From Neolentinus lepideus HHB14362 ss-1 (Eukaryota > Basidiomycota > Agaricomycetes > Gloeophyllales > Gloeophyllaceae), in contig KV425580.1 in assembly GCA_001632425.1 (NCBI GenBank), forward strand, positions 1 through 64,000: DNA of 64,000 bases. The letters are read 5' to 3'. How positions within the stretch are numbered: the first letter of the stretch is position 1; the number at the start of each line of letters is the position of its first letter. The notes beneath the pieces were generated by a model, which was not told where the DNA came from, did not search any database, and saw only the letters and a program-made list of their open reading frames with translations. The translations under genes and the position numbers were made by a program. This document shows, piece by piece, positions 1 through 12,629 of this stretch.

Positions 1-515
1 CCACATAGGCGGCTACCCAAACCTGAACTATATCCATTCCATAAATGGATTTCAAAAGCAAATCTTTTATTACTTCTTTTCCATTCTGTTTATATTTAAT
101 CATTGTGGTCATCTTGAAGGTAATGCTGTGGATAATATTTTGTCCAGTCTACTGAGCATTCTCTAAATATTTAAGTTTTCCCATGACAGAATATTTTGCG
201 AAAGTAATTATATGGGATATCCATTTTGATCAACATTTTGCAGGTCCTCAAAGAGTGGGACTCCCGCAGTGTGAGTTTTCGGCAGGGAATAAAACTTCGG
301 ACTTTTGAGCCGGTACGGCAATTTTACATAAAGAAATAAGGAACGCGATCGTGGCTGAGCGATTCGATTAGATCTCAGTCACGGCATGAGGAGCATATCC
401 TCGAGGCGGGAAGCACTGCTTGACTCGCTCTCTTTTTCATACAATACGCTATTTGAGCTGGGTGGCGCTCTCCTTTCTCATTATCCCACCGAGCACCGAA
501 GACTGAGGATCGACA
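1..515. other. Non-coding 5' flank
   Basis: The first 250 bases are AT-rich without a supported reading frame. The rest is probably the promoter and 5' leader of the DUF6699 gene beginning at 516. No repeat or RNA gene was recognised. Confidence 0.4.
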
Positions 516-1378
516 ATGGCGGACGCGATTGGGAAATGGTCCCCGGGAATGTCTTGTAAGTTCAGACGCACTAGAGTCGGACGCTGTTGGCGGTAGCACT
601 GACAATGGTCTTCTCCTCCATGCTTAGATGGCCCGGTGCTCACGCAAACGGATCTGTACTTACTGAAGAGCGAGCTCCAGCTGCACCCCGTTCTGACCGA
701 TACCCATCCGACTTTCCATCTCGTGTTCAACTTATCCACCGGTGCGTCCGATATTCCTCCCTCTTCAATGTTCTTCTCCCTTAAAAAAGTGCGGTGGTTA
801 TCTAGGCCAGACGGGCGGATTCAACCCAGACGCCCAAGACCGCGATCTCCAGTTCACCTGCAAAGACGAGCCCGCGACGCTCCCGCGTGTGCAAGAGCTC
901 ATTCTCATCACCGAGCACAGCCCCTGGTGCACGATCGTCAAGAACGAGCGCGGTGTCACGCTCGGCGATATTTGCGCCATAGTATGGAAAGAGTACGTCT
1001 ATCCGTCATGTGTTTACTCCGACTAATACCGATGCGGTGCTTCAAGGTACACGGAGAACTACGTGACAGACACCGAGTTCGCTGCGCTCCCGCCGAGGCT
1101 GCAGGACCATGTACGAAGGACAGCGGCCCATAACCAAGCGACCGCACAGGGTGGCGGGTGGAATCTGTATTATTCCCCTGCGCCAACGAATACGCGCATG
1201 CGGCGAGTGGGTAAGTACTTTTACCTTCCTCGAGCAGGGGAGATATTCATACTTCGTACTTGCAGACTGGTTGAGAGAGAGGACGTTCTTCGAGAGGCTC
1301 GCCAAGGATGACAGCTACTCTGTCAGTAGGCTCGGATTCAAGGCCCCCAACATCTTCTGCATGAAGCTATCCAGTTAA
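516..1378 (+). CDS. DUF6699 domain protein, compact form (about 205 aa)
   Basis: Five exons are inferred: 516-555, 628-741, 806-992, 1047-1210 and 1266-1378. Splice sites are canonical (for example gtaagt at 556 and 1211) and all phases agree, giving 205 residues. The product is essentially one DUF6699 domain, a basidiomycete-expanded family of unknown function. Visible hallmarks are the N-terminal YGPVLT block, a LHPVL segment, the DEPATLPRVQELILIT strand region and WCTIVKN. The ATG at 516 was chosen because it gives a short first exon whose splice splits the Tyr codon of YGPVLT, exactly as in the paralogue at 4034-5493. No signal peptide or membrane segment is present. Function is unknown and the family call rests on recognition of the domain pattern. 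Confidence 0.75.
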
Positions 1379-1593
1379 TGGGCAGAACTTCAGCATTTTT
1401 CTTTGTGCCACACGTCTTCTGTACATCAGCTTGTATAATACCCGGTTCGCTCTCGTCGCACATCGTTACAATCGTATCTTTGGTGTATCAATGCTCGATC
1501 TTTGTTGTATTTCAATAGTACCGTTGAATAGTAATTTGAACTTTAAATGCCATGTCCATCAACTTTCTCCTTGTAACACGCACTGTCCACACC

Positions 1594-2626
1594 AGACCGG
1601 CCTAAATTAGACCGGTAATCGATTGTTTTTGTACTTTTGACCGGTAAGTGGTCGAATAAGGTCGAAACAGGTTTCGACTGAAAACCGGTTGAAATTACGA
1701 TCTGGGCACTTGGTACGATGAATGGTCGAAATTTGTCTGTTGATGCAACACGGCTATCGTGGGAATGCCAGTAGCGGACTTAAGAAATGGACGTGCGAGG
1801 ACACACTCTTGTTCATCTTGCCTCTGCCTACCATCCGTGACGCCTTGAGGCTCTACGGCCATCTCATTCCTCTTTGCTGCGACTCTCGTAGAGTGTCTAG
1901 TATGCAGGTATGCTGTGTCATTCATGATTTATCTTTGCTCATCAGGTCTATGCACAGAGACTAGTTGCACTGGACATGCATATGACGGGTCATGGGTTTA
2001 TAGGTATGTATGTATACTCTAGCCATTTCTCTTGAGCTCCCTGATATGGTGAACTTATGCTTATGGACCCAGAAGCCCTTTAGCTGCCTCGTGATATATT
2101 GTGAGTATATACAAACATCGTAACCTGTTTTACTGATCTTCAAGTACTAATCATAGGATGGCCAAATTCTACCGTAGATACGAACCTCGGGGACTCCGTA
2201 AGTGTGATGTCTACCTCATGCTAGCTAATGACAAACATATAGGGGTACTTTCTGTGGGGGAAGGCTGGGTTGTTTACGGGCTCGGACTTAAGCATGAGGT
2301 TTAGGCTCTAGTAGATGAGGGTTGGGATGTCGGGATGTATGTATTGACCTGTACATGTACATTATATACCCAATGCATGGCTTTTCCTATATACAAATTG
2401 GCTGGAATATCAGGAAGGAATAGGTTGTACATGAACAGATCAAAATAGACTGTTGAACGGTCGAATCCAACCAAATCCCGCCATTTTCGCACCGGCCGAA
2501 ACTCCTCATTTGCCGGCCTAATTTGATTCGGTAATTTCGTACAGTTAAAGGTTCACTTTTGACCAGTTGACGACTGGAATTCATCCGTTTAGTGGTCGGA
2601 ACTGTCGGTCGAATTTAGGCCGGTCT
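1594..2626. mobile_element. Non-autonomous inverted-repeat element (MITE-like), 1.03 kb
   Basis: The sequence AGACCGGCCTAAATT at 1594 recurs inverted at the other end (AATTTAGGCCGGTCT, ending 2626). The match extends to about 19 of 21 bases. Each arm of roughly 100 bp also carries internal repeats of the same theme, for example gccggcctaattt at about 2513 and tttgaccggt/tttgaccagt, so each arm can fold back on itself. The interior has only random short frames and no transposase. No clean target-site duplication was found, so exact ends and superfamily are uncertain. Confidence 0.5.
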
Positions 2627-4033
2627 CACGTACCCAGAGACGGGCAGATACTCGAGATTGATGCGATTTAGGTGATTACGAGCGGCCCAATATAGATCCC
2701 TGATTATCCAAAAATTCACCTAATAAATATGCACTATCTCGCAGGGGGTGGAGTATCGACAAAGCTGCGCGGTCATTATCGGACTACTTATCGAGGGTTA
2801 GAGCTGATTATAGATCCGCTAAGCTTTCCTCAAGCAGGATATTCGGAGACTGATGGACATTGAAGATGCGCATGTGCTTATACACCCTTTAGTCGGTAGT
2901 CCGTGCAACGAACGCTGTCTCAGACTTATTCGTCTGATGTTTCTTGACAGGTCGGGCATGAAATTCGCAAGAACACGGGAAGTCCCGTGAGTATCTGCAA
3001 CGCATTTGGAAACTACAATTGTCAGATCCTGAGGAGAGGAAGAGGAAAATCATAACATAAAGCTCGACATCGCTGGACCTTTCACACTAGAGTGTACAAA
3101 TCCCTGCGGCATTGTTACGTCGTACTGCCTAACCTGTGTCCATAATTAATCCTCCGACCTACGGATTTCCTGCTAGCAGTAGACTCGACTCACCGTGATG
3201 TACGTTAAATTTACAACCCAATGGCTTTAATCAGTCTGCCAGATGCCCATAGCAATATTACCATTCACAGATACCCAGGATTATGTGTCGAAAGTAGATG
3301 CCTTGATTTACCATGTTCTCAGTGTCCTGGACATTAATATTCGCGAGTAGAGCGCTAGGAAGGACGCTAGACTTGGAATGCTTCGAACCAGACACGCACT
3401 GGATGATTCCGGACACCGACAAACACCGCCACCGTATGGCATCGATCTCAGCACGTGGACCTGTGCCTGCTGTTGTTCATCAACGCTTTTGGTACAGCCC
3501 ATGCCATGACTCAACCAAACACGTATCCATCCTCTGCCAGCTCAAAAAAACAAAAGAAAACCCAACGTGCAAGGCCTTAGACCTTGCTGGAGGGCACCTG
3601 ACTCGACTTGCTGGTACCCTGCACCCAAGCCGCCATATTAGGTTCCTCGGGGCGTATAGGCGGGTGCGCCAGATATTTCCGGAACAGCTTTCGAGTTGGA
3701 TTTGGGAAGAGGCAAAATTTTATCGTAAAGACACAGCCGGACGCTCTCGCAGCGAGTGGTGCGCCAATCTCGCTTGGGACTGAACAAGGTATGTCATTCA
3801 GTCTTTGCGGCGCGCTAGCGCTTGACAGAGGTCGCGTGTAACGGTGCACAGAGGAATTCCCTTTCCCGGTCAAAATCTATTGAGTCACAGCAATCCTTCC
3901 TTCTTGCGCTACCCGGCGTGTAATACTTTCGGTGAGTTTGCAGTTTCGTCTGCGATGGCGCGTCCATGACTCGACGGCACTCTACTAGAGTCGATCTAGC
4001 AGCCCAGCCCCATCCATAATATATCAGCCAAAA
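2627..4033. other. Intergenic, nothing recognised
   Basis: No frame resembles a known protein. An open frame at 3313-3783 has no recognisable domain and poor composition and is treated as chance. The last few hundred bases are probably the promoter of the gene at 4034. Confidence 0.4.
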
Positions 4034-5493
4034 ATGTCTATGGAAGGCACACCTTTCATACCGCCCCTCGCCCCTCCTCCGGATCGTACTCCAGGCGTCC
4101 TTCTGCCTGTCCTTCCCTCTCCTCAGGGCAGCGAATCCTCGCTCCCCGCCTGGGCAGGTCATCCCCAATCCCCTTCTAACTACCCTCAATTCTACCCAGG
4201 TCTGGCGTCTCCGTACGGAGGCACTCCCTATATACCCCCTGGTTATCAGGCTCAGATGCCTCCCGGTTCGTACCACCCTCCTCCAGTCGGCTTGCCCCAG
4301 ATCCAAGTCAATGGTCGATCACCTGCGGCTCTAGGAGCACCACTGCCTCCTCACGATTATTATGCATATGTAGCTGCTGCGGCGCAAGCGCAAGCACAGG
4401 CTGCGGCAGCTGCGGCGTATGGCGTCCCGGGGACGCCGTACCCCGCCCATCCTGGTACTGGATACGTGCCCTTCCAGTCACCATTGCCTCCAGCAGGAGG
4501 ATACGGCCTACCGCAAGGACCACCCGGTTGGGGCGCGGCACCTGTAGGAACTCCATATACGCCTGCATGGATGCCTTTGTCTGGGGGTCCTCCGCCACAA
4601 CAGGCTGCCCCCCAGCCCGCTCCCGAAGCACCTCCGAGCCATGTGATGGAGGATCGACTGCTCCCCAGGGATGGAAGTACGGTGATTGCTCGGTTCGCTG
4701 TTGGCAGACACTGTATGTGAGGTCAGCTGTTTGCGTGGCGCATTTGCTGATATGCTCGATTGCTGTCGTTTTTAATGTTCCAGACGGTCCGGTCCTTACT
4801 CCATTCATTGCGAGGGTGGTCGATGCTCGCATTGAGCTTAACCCGCTTCTGCAGCCACGAGCTGACGACTCCAACGACTTCCTTACATGGAACATGCTCT
4901 TTGACTCGGCGTACTGCCAGCGTACGAGCGAGCCTACTGGCCGCTCTTGGATCAAAGGACGGGAGCTACCTGCCACCATCCCCCGATTGACCTCTGTTCG
5001 GCTCATCGTGGAGGGCCTACCATGGATCATCTCCGTCGACGCCGCCGACGACTCGACTGGCGTCACGTGCGGCGAGATCATCGACAAGCTCAGCGACTTC
5101 CTGCACAAGGCAGTGGCCAAGTCCGATCATGAAAAGCTCACGAAGGAGCAGCAGGTCAAGTACCTCGATGCGTACTACTACAACCGCTCGCCGAGTGACG
5201 GCGTTCCCGGTGGGCGGCTCGGGCGTCCGATGATGCGCCTCGATTGGCTGAACGACAAGACTATGTTCGGGGGCATCGAGATTGATAGCGGATATGTGAA
5301 GCAATTCTGTGGCGACGTGCTACCGTGCACGTTTGTCGTCCGGTGTGAGAGGAGGTACCGGATGACGGCGGAGGAGAGGAGAGAGCATGAGCAATTGGAT
5401 ACGCTCATTGAACATGAGAGGCCTCGGTCAGCTGCTCGCAGATCGAGGTCAAGGTCGAGGTCAAGGGCTTCCAGTGCAACGAGCAGAGAGTGA
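4034..5493 (+). CDS. DUF6699 domain protein with Pro/Ala-rich N-terminus and RS tail (about 462 aa)
   Basis: Two exons are inferred, 4034-4712 and 4784-5493, joined at gtatgtg/ttccag; the junction restores a Tyr codon and reads into YGPVLT. Residues 1 to about 225 are low complexity, rich in proline, glycine, alanine and tyrosine, with an Ala/Gln run near residues 115-130. The C-terminal half is the DUF6699 domain (LTSVRLIVEGLPWIISVDA, later FGGIEIDSGYVKQF). The extreme C-terminus is an Arg/Ser-repeat tail. Long disordered flanks around a DUF6699 domain are common in this family. It lies 2.7 kb downstream of, and in the same direction as, its compact paralogue, and shares its intron position and phase. 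Function is unknown; the RS tail might suggest nuclear or RNA-related binding, which is speculation. Confidence 0.8.
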
Positions 5494-7495
5494 ACCAGTG
5501 TCGCGGCTTATTTCGCTCGCATACCACCTTGCACTCGGTTGCACCATGACCTGTTCGTTAAATCTGCTGTCGTCATTTGCCCCCGTGTCAAGTTTATATC
5601 CTGTAGAGGATAGACGCTACCACCTCGCTCATTACTGTAACTTTTGCTTTTGTTGTACTAACATATCCTTTTGTTGTAAAGCTTCACATAGATCATATCT
5701 AGCTGTAGGATCTGCCTGTACTACAACCACCCCTCTATCATGTCTCTAATCAGCCTATGCCATTGGTATGCGAGATGAAGATTACGACACGCGCAGGATA
5801 GAGCCTAAGTAACGCAGCTTCAACAGTACTTTCATGATTCGTACTTTCTAAATGAGACGCGGAATTTCTAGCATCGTTCCTGCACCGGTTACATAGCAGT
5901 ACGTGTAGAGCTCTCTGCCTGATGTCGTATTCATATTTTGGATATCAGAGCTATGATCCTATAAACGGTCGAACCTGCAGAGTCCTTTGACAGCTGGCTG
6001 ACAATGACATAAGCCGCTGTCCACAGCGGTATAAGGCCGTGGTCATCCCCGTCAACTACTAGTGCAACTTGTCCTCCGCCATCATCTGCACCAGCTGGGC
6101 TCTGCTACTGATGTTGACTTCGGGACTATGGGATTGACGACGACATCCTCGACGATGAGCAGAAGCCACATTCGTTTCAACAAGGTATGTACCGCGTCGG
6201 CGTACTTACTGACCCTTCGCCTTCCCCTCTGTCTGCTTCTAGCCTTTTGGCTCCAACCTCCGGACTACCGCTCAGTTAGTCACACCACACGGTAACATCC
6301 TTCAATATCACCTTCGACCTTCCAACATTAACCCAGCTATTATCCACAGCATACCGGTCTACCTTCCGTCAATAGGGCAGCCCATAAGGGTGACAGGCTA
6401 TGCCGACGTACTACCCTGCGATAGGGGCAGCCCGCAAAACCTCCGTTGGCGGCTCTGAGTCTAGGCTGATGGCACTGACAAAGAGATGACACCGTCATGT
6501 AAGTGGGGAGGGTGAACTGAAACTGAACAAGTGCGCGTGTAGTGTGCCGCTTCGGCGGGGCTAGACCCATGGATCGTCAAGGTGAGCCGTAGAGTCGTTA
6601 TAATAGAAGGGTGTGATACTGATTGGAGTATGAGCAGATATATCCTCAAGCGCAAGAGGGCCCGTGAGTATTCTTATATTCAACGAGAAAGGATGGTTTA
6701 CTAACTTGCCTATACGCCGTCCTAGGGAGGTCGAACTGGTCCGCCTCACCACATATTACTGCAGCGCATGTTCCAAAACCATCAATACCATCGTCGGAAA
6801 TCCCTCGCTCCCTCAAAGTTAGGCACGAAAGCTCTCCTAGTGGTTGGATGTGTGTGTAGTTCAGTTTGTGGGCTCAGGGACCACCCACATCTTTGCACAT
6901 CCTCGGATGGTGCAGTCACCTGCATTGAACGTGCTCTGGAATCGCCTAGTAGTTAGAACACAAGTCGAATTGAACCCCTGCTTGAGCAATGCTTGATGCT
7001 CCGGGAATGGAGTTCGCAAGATGCATGTCATGACACGATTCGACGCGTCGGTCACGCGTGACCGATCGTGTCGTTCCCACGCCACTGGCATCCGTGCCTT
7101 CCACGCACTCCATCAAACACTAGTGAGAAACAGAAACTTATTGAGGAGGGCTTATATCCTCCGGATTCTACGTATGACAGACTCAGCAATCATAACTGTT
7201 GCACCGGAATGCCAGGAAAGGTGACGGGCGGGAGCGGAGGTGCGCAGCTACAATCTTGACTGCACTATATAGAGGCTCCGAGTACATTGCCAACTAGTCA
7301 CCTAACATATACATTGATCAAACACGATTGAATTATTGACTAAGAAACTAGTTCAGGGACTGCGACAACATTATAGAAACATACGGATAGCAGATAGTGG
7401 TACATTCAACGGTAACAGCAAACTCCAGAGACGTATCATACAAAGCACCGCACAACAGGACGAAAGAATAGCATGAGCAAAATTCAGGATAATGA
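5494..7495. other. Intergenic 2 kb, no supported gene
   Basis: The 3' flank of the DUF6699 gene is followed by unassigned sequence. An exon-like stretch at about 6115-6186, a clean gtatgt...ttctag intron at 6186-6241 and about 70 open codons after it could be a decayed or unknown gene. No start codon or family match was found, so it is not called. Confidence 0.35.
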
Positions 7496-9033
7496 TCAGA
7501 GAGTCTGAACAATTATAGAAGTATCGTCGATCCACGGGGAGTCCATGTCCAAGGTAAGCACTTTGGAAACCTTCCGCGTGCAGCGGTCACCAATGACATA
7601 TCGCAGCAGACGCAAGGCGAGATTCGGGTACCCTCCCGACGCAAGCCTGCCGCTCACGAAGTCCCGCGCCCACAGCTCCTCAATGCGGTCCACGACGAGA
7701 CCATCGCACAAGTCGGTCAGGCCATCCGAGCACAGAACCAAGTACGTGTTCGCAGTAAAATTCGTGCGAGACGGATTTAGTTTGCAGTGAACCACGTCCG
7801 CTTGCGAGGAGATGTACGGGGGAGTGCGGTTTCGAACGAGGAACTCCTCCCAAGGTGAAGTGTCGTGAAAGCCTGGGTAGAGATTGTACAAGATGCGACG
7901 CGTGAATTCAGGAGGCTGCTTGAATGGCGTGTCGCCGATACCTAACACAACGAACCGATTCAACAGAGGAGCGGAAGGCAATGGTAATTCCACGCACATC
8001 TGAAAGGCGCTATTGCGCCGAGGACTCTGCCGTCGACAACGCACTCTGACTCTCTAGGATGTTCACGACGGACGCGAGCGACTTCCTTCTCGTTGTCGCC
8101 ATTATGGGTGTCAGTCAACAGCTCAGCTGACCAGTATCCTGAAATACTCTTGGAGACAAGAACTGAGTTCACATACGTCAGCCACACAGTCGAAATGCCC
8201 GATACAACGCCACACTCACTTGCTTGACAGTCGCCAAGATTGGCAACCCACAAATTCTCGTGCCTTGGATCAACCAGCGCTACAATGGCCGTTGTCCCGT
8301 ACATGCATAACCTAGCCTTATCATAGTTGGAACTTCCGGGTGGGCCGTTCTGGTCGTTGATGACTCTCCGTATGTCTTCATCCGGAATATCGGATAAGGA
8401 CTCTAAACCCCCAGGGAACAGCTTGAGTACGTCAGACGCTATTGCGTCATCAAAAGAGCTTATTGAAAGAGACAGGATCTCCGAGACCACTTCTGGAGAG
8501 AGGGAGGGAGATCCTCCTTGTCCCACAGCATCCCTGAGGAAGTCGCGAACGATAATAGGTAAGTGATATCGCGTGTGCTCAACAGTCGTCACGCCCAGAT
8601 GCCCTAGGACAAGATAAGCGACCAGATACGCGCGATTCGAAGCAACGCGCTCACCATCAAATACACCAGTCAATGTCCATGTCTGGCCATGAATGTCCAG
8701 CTGCTGCACGACATACCGGTCCTGGGTGCCATATGAAGGACACGGCTGGAAATTCAAGCTATCGGCTTTCCACCCTTGCTGAGTATCGAGCGTCGTCGTT
8801 TGCGGCTTTGCAAGCAAAGCTAGTTCCTTCTCAATCTGCTCCTCCGTCAAAGCTTGGAACTTGCGCGGCCATGGTCCATCTTCAGGTCCGCACCGCTGCC
8901 CAGGGATATCATAGTGATAGGCCAAGTTGTCTTGTTCCTTCTCCTTCGTGAGTGGCAGCAAAGTCTGACCGAGAAACTTCGGCAGCAGCGTCATCTGCAG
9001 CTTCTTCTCAGCGCTGGCAATAATTGCAGCCAT
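7496..9033 (-). CDS. PP2C-type (PPM) protein phosphatase with altered metal motif
   Basis: Three exons on the minus strand, 9033-8220, 8138-7998 and 7941-7496, give 466 residues. PPM-fold signatures appear in order: GTQDRY near residue 102, GVFDGER near 124-129, YGTTAIVALVD, VANLGDCQA near 263, VLGAIAPFRCIGD across the last intron, VLCSDGLTD near 388 and the terminal DDTSIIV. In active enzymes the first motif is DGHG, whose Asp and Gly coordinate the metal pair; here it reads DGER. The downstream Asp of SDGLTD is kept, while the usual final DN is DD. The protein may therefore be a Ser/Thr phosphatase with reduced activity or a pseudophosphatase. No signal peptide or membrane segment is seen. 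The family resembles fungal pyruvate-dehydrogenase-phosphatase-like PPMs. Confidence 0.85.
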
Positions 9034-9737
9034 AACGGAGCGAGTCCAAGAACGCGTCGACCGGAGTCAAGACACAACGAGGCTAGTAGTAAATACCCAG
9101 AGCATACACTTCGTCAGCATGAGTCCAGCACAGGATCCGAGCCCCGAGTACACTGGCAGACGTACGCGTCGCTTTCGTTTTGGGGAACCGGGCGTTTCGC
9201 TCGCCGCCCCGCATCAGCAGATGCGGCACGTTGCGTGCCACTCATTTGAAGATCCGAACTGGAGTAATATTGCTATCACCATCAAGGAGCCTGCCGATAC
9301 GCCTTCAGTTCATCCGACAGATATTTCGAGCGCGGTGTGAAGCAGATAAACGCACGATTGTGGGTGCAAGAACACGCGTCTCGGGAGAAGAGCTTCATCC
9401 TTCTGGCTTGCTCCTTCCGTATGTACATACTAGTGGTGCCTTCGAAGTCCGAGCTTAAGCTAAATCTAATCCTTGGTCTAAAGTGGATGGATCCACAGCT
9501 GGTGCTTGGCTGACAGTGATACATGTCATCGTCATTGAATTTAATGGTATCGCTACATCGAGGAGCTTGAAATTAGATATACACTAGTGGGGTCGAAGAG
9601 TGCGTATAGTAACAATGATGACAGCAATATAAGAGGTGAAAGCGAGTGAAATGAACTATGCTATATGTATGATGTGATGATTCCAATGTCCCGTGCAATC
9701 CGGTCCAGAGTACGAAATATCCCAAAAAAGCCCGCAA
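9034..9737. other. Intergenic, 3' end of cysteine-rich gene and 5' flank of PP2C gene
   Basis: No coding frame is supported. Both neighbours are on the minus strand, so this stretch holds the promoter of the phosphatase gene and the terminator of the upstream cysteine-rich gene. Confidence 0.4.
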
Positions 9738-12629
9738 TCACTTCCGGAACGGATTCTTGCTACCGGACGACCCTGTATTCGTCGACGTCATCCAGTATGA
9801 ACCAGCGCCAGCACCGTTCAACGATGCTGCATGCTTCTGTCGAGCGTATGTTTCCGCATCAGTAGGCTGAGGTGGCGTTAGCTCCCTGGATCGACCGCTG
9901 TATGCACTGCCGCTCCCCGTCGTATCCGAGAACCTCGACTGAAGATTCTGGTTCTTTACCGGCTGACGTGGTTCAGGCACCCTCCGCGGTACACCCGTCA
10001 TCTCAGAGAAGAACGAGTTTGATGATAGTCGATGAGACGACCTGTCATCGTGGAGCCATGTGTCCGGTCGAAGGTGTCGCTGAGCTTCAGGCTCGGAAGG
10101 AACATTGCTGGAGCGTCTTGAATACTCATACGCTCCAATCAACTTCTCCAAATCCCTGTCATGCCTCGCTTCCTCCGCATTCTTCATCTTCATCAATTGA
10201 ATATCCTCGCTATCCTCCCCGAGCACAACGGGCCCGCGACTTGGGCGATGGCCAAACAGCCGCTCGCCAAAGCGCAGGAGTTTCCAACGCCAGCTCATCT
10301 TCGGGTCAAGCGACTTTGCTACGGCGAACTGTGCAGTGGCCTTTGCCCGCCTCTTGCGCATGTGGCGGCGCCAGCATATAAGAAACAAGACGAAGATGAA
10401 CGCGCACCCGAGCGCCATGAGCAGGATCTCCCACCATTGCAATGGCCGCGAGGTGTTAGTGACAACCGCAGGTTGGTCGATGCCGGTAATCGAAGGTAAA
10501 GGTGTGGCGGAGCTGGTACCGGATGCCTGAGGAACTACGACTAGCTCGGAGAGACATACACCTAAACCAGAAATAACGTTGGAAGTGCCGTTGCAGTTCG
10601 CCGAGACACACGTTCCACCACGAAGGACCTGACTCGAGCTCGAGCACGCAAGACAGTTACTAGGTCCAGAGCCACTACAGCTCGAGCAACTACTGTCACA
10701 CGACTGACAGCTGCTAGACGTCGTGTCGAAGTACTGAGACTGACTGCAGGTTGGTAAGCACCGGCCATTTGTTAGCACAGGGCGAGAGGAAGAGCAGCTT
10801 GAGCACTGGTTAAACGAGGAACCAGAGCAGGTTGCGCAGTCTGGGTGGCAGGAGATACATTGACCCGAGGAGCTGAAAGTGTTCGAAGGGCAAGAGGCGA
10901 CGCATTTGCCGGACGAGGCCAGCTGATTGTTTGCACAGGTAAGACAGAACGTAGACGAGCCAGCGCAGGTGCTGCATGAAGAATCGCATGCTGTGCACCC
11001 AGTAAGTCAGTCCAGATGAAGATGTCGAATAACAATGCCACACACCAGTACACGTCAGATTGTCCGTTGGCGAAAGGAACGCCCCCGAGGGACAACTCTG
11101 TATACATTGTCCATTGGATAGTACAAAGCCAGCTAAACACCCAGTGCACTGCAACTGGTTGACAGTCGATGCCACACTGAAACTTGGGATTCGGCACGAC
11201 GTGCACTTCGACGGGCAACCTAAAAATGATGGTCAATAAAGCAATGTGTGATCTCAGTTACCACAATCCACGTACTGTCACACTCATGTTTATCATTATT
11301 CGCAATCAAACTCGATCCCTCACAAACACCGTTCCCATCAGCGGGTACACACGTCCCGTTCAGCATGTACCGCCCATCCCCGCAGATGATACACTGGTTC
11401 GAGGACGCTCCAGTGCACGTCTGGCACTCGGTTGAGCAGGGGGTGCAAGCAGTTCCGTTGCTAAAGCTACCGTCAGGGCAGGTCGTGCCCGTTGATGTGG
11501 TAGACTGCGGGGCGATGCACTTAGTGGGGTCGTTCGCGTCGAGGGTGAAAGTAGATGCACAAGTCAGGCAGTCGCCGTTGCCATCTGCGCAGGAAGTACA
11601 ACCGAGTTGGCAAACTATAAGGAGCAGTTAGCAGACGCAGGAGAGAGATCATTGCTGATCAAGACTCACTCGAACAGTCGCCATTCGAATCCAAGAAGAA
11701 TCCAGTTGCGCACTTGGCACACGCAGTCCCATTGTCCGCGGTAGTCCATCCAGAGTTACACGTACACTGTCCATTACTCCCGCACTGCCCGTTCAAACAA
11801 TTGCAGCTCGACGGCGGATTCGTCGCAATGACACTCAAACACCTGCCAGTGCCCGATATTCCGTCATCGCACTGTGAGCAACCTGCAGGACATGTCTGAC
11901 ATGTTGTTCCGAAGAATCCAGACGCACACGACTCGCACGAAGATCCGGTGAAGCCAGACGGGCAGGCGCAAGTTCCGGACGCAGAACAGACGCCCGAGCC
12001 GGAACACGGCGGTGAACATGAGGCAGACTCGATGTCGAGGAGTGACAGGGAGCCTGACGCGGTGGAAGGCAGCTGTGAGATATCTGGAATGGAGTCCCAA
12101 AGGATGATTCGGTTGTTCGAGGAGCTAGAGGAGACAGCAGCCCAAACATTTGAAGAAAGCGCTAGGGAGCTAGCGGATAATGGGGTGCCAGATGAACTGT
12201 TGCCTGCGGGCGTCGTTGGTAAGCCTGAGAAACCTGCTTGACCGGAATACAGTGATTCGGAATAGACAGCGAGACCTGGCTCGAGTGCCACATTTAATGG
12301 CAGAGACAAAGATGATAAGTTGAAACCAGTAGATGGCGAGAGGGACGCCGACGATGATGTAAGGGCACTATGAAGCAACTGCGGGTTGGTTGTAGACGTG
12401 TATTGTCCTGGAAGTAAAAGGAGGCTGGTCTCGAGACCGGAGGCAGACAATTTCGTCCCAACTGAAAACCGATGAGTGACAAGCTATGAGAACCAGATTG
12501 CCGCTACTTACTCGTAACATTGGAAAAGCCCTCCAGGCATTGACCAGCAACGCAAACGACTGCTGCAGAAGATTGTGCGGCGACCGACACGCCCAGAAAG
12601 AGAGGCAAGAGCAGGATGCTCGGTATCAT
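9738..12629 (-). CDS. Secreted-pathway cysteine-rich single-pass membrane protein, EGF/furin-like repeats (about 891 aa)
   Basis: Five minus-strand exons are inferred: 12629-12512, 12461-11670, 11614-11276, 11219-11046 and 10990-9738. All splices are canonical and phases agree, giving 891 residues. Residues 1-19 form a signal peptide (hydrophobic ILLLPLFLGVSVAA). A Ser/Leu-rich region follows, then an EGF-like run of CxCxxGFTG type with CNCLNGQCGSNGQCTCNSGW. Many furin-like/growth-factor-receptor CxxCxxxC modules continue to about residue 620. One transmembrane helix lies near 660-682 (WWEILLMALGCAFIFVLFLICW), followed by basic RRHMRKRR and a Ser-rich cytoplasmic tail of about 200 residues. 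The layout suggests a cell-surface sensor or adhesion protein, but no kinase or enzymatic domain is present and the ligand is unknown. Confidence 0.85.

Noticed and set aside
3313..3783. 156-codon open frame on +
   Set aside because: No domain, start context or codon pattern like the neighbouring genes; treated as chance.
6115..6472. Exon-like stretch with a clean intron and about 70 open codons after it
   Set aside because: No start codon and no recognisable family; noted only as possible relic.
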